NCBI GenBank assembly: GCA_017608575.1
Contig: JAFCFP010000014.1
Location: 1-23,679, forward strand
Direction: 5' to 3'
Source: Candidatus Iainarchaeum sp.
GTDB taxonomy: Archaea > Iainarchaeota > Iainarchaeia > Iainarchaeales > DTGL01
Length of the DNA: 23,679 nucleotides
The position numbers were made by a program, and so were the translations under genes. The notes under the pieces were generated by a model. That model saw only the letters and a program-made list of their open reading frames with translations, ran no database searches and was not told where the DNA came from. Positions 21,271 through 23,679 of the stretch are shown here, piece after piece (position 1 is the stretch's first letter; each line of letters begins with the position of its first letter).

Positions 21271-21954
21271 AGCCTTGTTTATTTTATTGATTATTTTGAG
21301 TAATTCTTTGATGTCTTTTAGTTCAAAGTCTGCTTTGATTCTTTTTTTTGGTTTTTGGATTTGGCCATATTTTGCCAGAGCGGTTTTCATTCCGGTTTTT
21401 TTTGCTCCCAGAATATCTCTTTCCGGGTTATCTCCAACGAATAGTATTTCCTCTGGTTTTATTTTTAGTCTTTCAAGTGCTTTTTTGAACGGCATTGCGT
21501 TCGGCTTTCTTTTTCCGTGTTTTTCCAATCCAATTACAAAGTCAAAAAAATCAGTCATTCCAAGTTCTGCCAGTCGAAGCCATGCCTGTTTGATTGGTGC
21601 ATCTGACACAATGCCAAGCGTTAGCCCTTTTTGTTTTAGTTTTAGGAGAGTGCTTCTGGCATGGGGGTATGGCACTAAATAACCGTATTTTATTCTCCTG
21701 TAAGCTGCTACACCGCTGGCAAGGATTTTGTAATCGATTTTTCCTTGGATTTTTTTAATGAATTTGTCAAAAATTTTCTGGTTTTCCCAGCCGTATTTTT
21801 CATAGAAGTGAAAGAGTTTTTCTATTCCTTTTTCTTCATTTATTTTAAGACCTGCATCAATCATTGCCCTTATGGCTTCCTCTGAACAGGTCCTCTTCAT
21901 TCTGTAAAAGTCAATGAGTGTATTGTCCAAATCAAACAATACTGCACGAATCAT
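21262..21954 (-). CDS. HAD superfamily (subfamily I) phosphatase
   Basis: A 230-residue haloacid-dehalogenase-fold hydrolase resembling archaeal TIGR02253-type phosphatases. Motifs are FDLDNTLID at 7-15 (nucleophile D8, acid D10), IVSDAP for motif II (Ser/Asp), KRKPNAMPF with the conserved Lys for motif III, and FVGDNPERDILGA for motif IV. The cap is helical and lies between motifs I and II. Substrate is not identifiable; glyceraldehyde-3-phosphate or phosphoglycolate are examples in the family. The C-terminus is Lys-rich. ATG at 21954. It is convergent with the exosome operon and divergent from the small zinc-ribbon gene. Confidence 0.88.
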   Translation of the reverse strand: MIRAVLFDLDNTLIDFYRMKRTCSEEAIRAMIDAGLKINEEKGIEKLFHFYEKYGWENQKIFDKFIKKIQGKIDYKILASGVAAYRRIKYGYLVPYPHARSTLLKLKQKGLTLGIVSDAPIKQAWLRLAELGMTDFFDFVIGLEKHGKRKPNAMPFKKALERLKIKPEEILFVGDNPERDILGAKKTGMKTALAKYGQIQKPKKRIKADFELKDIKELLKIINKINKAKK

Positions 21955-22013
21955 GAAATAATTAAGAGTGCAAATAATTAATAAGATTAAATGTGCTAAT
22001 TGTTTTGGTTTAA

Positions 22014-22166
22014 ATGAATTGTCCTGTTTGCGGTGCGGAAATGCACAGGGTTGGCTTGGCCAAGCCAGTTCAAGGAGGAATACTTGAGGAATGGGCTTGC
22101 CCTGCGTGTGGTTTTCGGACCCAGCAAAAAAGGCCTGTTACTCCGCAGAGGAGAATCGGGCGTTGA
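22014..22166 (+). CDS. 50-residue zinc-ribbon microprotein
   Basis: A short frame with two zinc-binding knuckles: CPVC at 3-6 and CPAC at 29-32, spaced 22 residues apart. The intervening part includes AKPVQGGILEEWA. The tail (33-50) is basic, with FRTQQKRPVTPQRRIGR. The two CPxC pairs and normal codon use make it likely to be translated. It sits alone after a 59-nt divergent AT-rich spacer, and the ATG has no clear Shine-Dalgarno, so it may be leaderless. It ends 10 nt before the convergent gene. Similar rubredoxin-like or ribosome-associated zinc ribbons exist, but I do not recognise this one. Confidence 0.7.
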   Translation: MNCPVCGAEMHRVGLAKPVQGGILEEWACPACGFRTQQKRPVTPQRRIGR

Positions 22167-22176
22167 ATTCAGTGAA

Positions 22177-22494
22177 TCATTGCAGGTTTTTAAGTTTTAT
22201 AAAACAGTTTTCGCAAATAAATTTTTCATTGAATTCAATTCCTGTTTCGTTTGCTTTTCCACAGAGAATGCACCGTCTGCCTTTTTCTATTTGTTTGCTT
22301 TTAGCCCAATCGTACAATAAATCCCATGAGACCCATTTGGGCAAAACCATTTCTTTGAGCACTGTTTTGTCGTTTTGTTGAATTCTTTCAATTTGGCTTT
22401 TCATTATTGTTTTGTCCAGTGATTTCATCCATTTTACTTTTTCCAAGTCGCCTTTTCTCATTAAATCCAGCATTTTTTCTTCAAACAAGCTCAT
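22177..22494 (-). CDS. Zinc-finger protein of unknown function
   Basis: 105 residues. Residues 1-70 are helical and charged (many Lys/Glu and WVSWDLLYDWAKSKQ near 54-68). The C-terminus has a four-Cys zinc finger: CILC at 75-78 and CENC at 94-97 with 15 residues between. I do not recognise a family. It is the third gene of a minus-strand run behind an HTH protein and a metallopeptidase, with 10 nt to the HTH gene stop, so co-transcription is likely. GAGGTTTTTGAA upstream contains a weak GAGGT Shine-Dalgarno. Confidence 0.72.
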   Translation of the reverse strand: MSLFEEKMLDLMRKGDLEKVKWMKSLDKTIMKSQIERIQQNDKTVLKEMVLPKWVSWDLLYDWAKSKQIEKGRRCILCGKANETGIEFNEKFICENCFIKLKNLQ

Positions 22495-22504
22495 TTCAAA
22501 AACC

Positions 22505-22912
22505 TCACTTCAAATAAACAATCATTTTTCCGTTTTTAATTTTTTTTCTTTGAGAGTATTTTTGGAGATAATGCACAGTGCTTTTTGGAATGCCGGTTGT
22601 TTCCTCTATTTCCCTCAGTGGGCGGTAGTCTGCGCGCATTTCAATTACTTGCCTCATTTTTTTAAGGGGTATGCCAATTGCTCTGCCTCTTTCACTATTG
22701 ATTCTAATTTCAATTCCTTTTGCTTTCAGGAACTGCATTGTTTTTTTTGAAAGTCTTTTTTTGCATGATTCACTCATTGAAATTTTTCTCAAAGAGCAAT
22801 TGTTTGCTATTTTTTTCAATGATTCCAATTTAATTGGCCTTACAAGATGAATTTCGCTTGTTTCAGGTGGAATTCTGTTTATTGAAGTGTTGTTGTTTAC
22901 GGAGTATTTCAT
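22505..22912 (-). CDS. Helix-turn-helix DNA-binding protein
   Basis: 135 residues. A helix-turn-helix is visible at about 83-118: KMRQVIEMRADYRPLREIEETTGIPKSTVHYLQKY, with the turn at TTGIPKSTV. The region before it (about 50-80) is Lys/Arg-rich and contains KAKGIEIRI. The N-terminal 30 residues are polar and probably disordered. A recombinase-like or Trp/Lrp-like HTH regulator is plausible, but no ligand domain is visible. Its ATG overlaps the metallopeptidase stop by 4 nt (ATGA), and the zinc-finger gene follows, so it may regulate this operon. Written motif spans are partial; inference on function is weak. Confidence 0.72.
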   Translation of the reverse strand: MKYSVNNNTSINRIPPETSEIHLVRPIKLESLKKIANNCSLRKISMSESCKKRLSKKTMQFLKAKGIEIRINSERGRAIGIPLKKMRQVIEMRADYRPLREIEETTGIPKSTVHYLQKYSQRKKIKNGKMIVYLK

Positions 22913-23679
22913 TTTATTGTTTCACCTTTCATGAATGAATTTATTATTGAAAGTGTTTCAGTGAAAACAATGCTGTTTATTTCATTGATTTTGTCATTGA
23001 ATTTTTTTACTATTGAAACCCATTTTTTCAATTCAATTTCTTTCACTTTTTCCAATCCTTCTATTTCTTTTTCTTTTTTAACAAGGCCGAGTTTTATAAT
23101 GGTGTTGGTATCTGGAATTTGGGGATTGAATTCGTTGATTTCCTTTAAGCATTCTTTTACTTTTTCTTCCGTTGCATAATTGCATGGTTCAAGTTTTGCG
23201 CCCAGAATAGACAGCAATGTTTTAGTGAATTCATGGGCGTCTTTTATTTCTTTTTCTTGTTTTAAGAATTCCTTGTATGCTTTGAGTAATTCATTGAATC
23301 CTTTTTCTTTTACGTATGTTCTCACAAAGAGTTCGCCAAAGGAATAACCGAATTCCCTGTTTTTGTCCTGTGCAGGATTCCATTCCTCAATAAATGTTTC
23401 TTTTTTAGCATAATAATCCATTAATTGCTGGAGAGTGTTTGCAGGGTACATTTTTATTACATAGTTTCCCTCTCTGTATTCATTGATGCCATTAAACAAA
23501 TTACTTAAATGCATTCCAAGTTTTTTTCTTGCAAGGAATTCAATGAATTTTGCCATTCCTTCATCAAACCATGATGCTTTTGATTCATTCCAGGACATTG
23601 CCTGTGCATTAAAGCCATGCATTGTTTCGTGGAGTATTACTGGTGCAGCGTTTTCTTCAAAAACGCTTGCCCTGACAAT
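22909..23679 (-). CDS. Gluzincin-type zinc metallopeptidase, C-terminal part (cut by window end)
   Basis: The frame is open to the window edge, so the N-terminus lies outside; 257 residues are present. It has ILHETMH at 15-21, with H17, E18 and H21 as HExxH. WFDEG at 37-41 places Glu40 after an 18-residue gap, which is the HExxH-x18-E spacing of M1-like gluzincins. The remainder (50-257) is helical, with GYSFGELFVRTYVKEKG and charged stretches. No membrane segment is visible in this part; any signal peptide would lie in the missing half. An internal ATG at 23622 falls inside the active site and cannot be the start. It overlaps the HTH gene by 4 nt. Substrate and localisation are unknown. Confidence 0.8.
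   Translation of the reverse strand: MVRASVFEENAAPVILHETMHGFNAQAMSWNESKASWFDEGMAKFIEFLARKKLGMHLSNLFNGINEYREGNYVIKMYPANTLQQLMDYYAKKETFIEEWNPAQDKNREFGYSFGELFVRTYVKEKGFNELLKAYKEFLKQEKEIKDAHEFTKTLLSILGAKLEPCNYATEEKVKECLKEINEFNPQIPDTNTIIKLGLVKKEKEIEGLEKVKEIELKKWVSIVKKFNDKINEINSIVFTETLSIINSFMKGETIK

Noticed and set aside
23622..23622. ATG at 23622 as the start of the metallopeptidase
   Set aside because: The frame stays open to the window edge and this Met is the fourth residue of the HETMH zinc motif, so the true start lies beyond the window.
1..23679. CRISPR arrays, insertion sequences, prophage or toxin-antitoxin pairs
   Set aside because: No regular direct repeats, transposase motifs, terminal inverted repeats or typical toxin folds were found on either strand.

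Overview
The window is a densely packed, AT-rich archaeal chromosome segment. The archaeal assignment rests on topoisomerase VI, aIF1A, aIF2-beta, RIO1, the Rrp4/Rrp41/Rrp42 exosome, proteasome alpha, SBDS, RpoP, Pcc1, prefoldin beta, L10e, L37Ae and a tRNA-Cys gene without an encoded CCA. Shine-Dalgarno sequences of the GGTGA/GGAGG type precede many internal operon genes, while genes at transcript heads often have TATA-like boxes and little leader. The lineage cannot be fixed from the sequence alone. Compact genes and short hypothetical proteins would fit a DPANN-type archaeon such as Diapherotrites or Micrarchaeota, but this is a guess.

Positions 1-2522 (minus strand): the 5' part of phosphoenolpyruvate synthase, ribosomal protein L10e with a long Lys/Glu tail, an unrecognised basic protein, and tRNA-Cys(GCA). 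Positions 2588-6885 (plus strand): a ThiI-like protein whose PP-loop motif has been lost, an Mre11-type nuclease with GTHE in place of GNHD/E, and AMP-forming acetyl-CoA synthetase behind its own promoter.

Positions 6915-13155 (minus strand) form an information-processing cluster. In transcription order it holds an RPA-like OB-fold protein, aIF2-beta, DUF424, aIF1A, RIO1 kinase, a Krr1/Pno1-type KH protein, topoisomerase VI B and A, and a small HExxH protein. A perfect 28-bp palindrome sits at the end of rio1, and a promoter follows it for the KH-top6B-top6A part. Positions 13247-14700 carry two membrane proteins, a VTT/DedA-type protein and a presenilin-family aspartyl protease homologue.

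Positions 14756-21252 (plus strand) are a long, tightly spaced version of the archaeal exosome superoperon: RNase P Pop5/Rnp2, proteasome alpha, SBDS, Rrp4, Rrp41, Rrp42, L37Ae, RpoP (43 aa), Pcc1, prefoldin beta and a DHH phosphoesterase. It couples RNA processing and decay, ribosome maturation, protein turnover and folding, and tRNA t6A synthesis. Positions 21262-23679 hold a HAD phosphatase, a 50-aa zinc-ribbon protein, and a short operon of an HExxH-x18-E metallopeptidase (cut by the window edge), an HTH protein and a zinc-finger protein.

There is no gene-free stretch over 300 bases. I saw no mobile element, CRISPR array or prophage. Most of the window is conserved housekeeping. The best candidates for something undescribed are the degenerate ThiI-like protein divergent from tRNA-Cys, the metallopeptidase/HTH/zinc-finger operon, and the two orphan proteins at 1748-2392 and 6915-7379.
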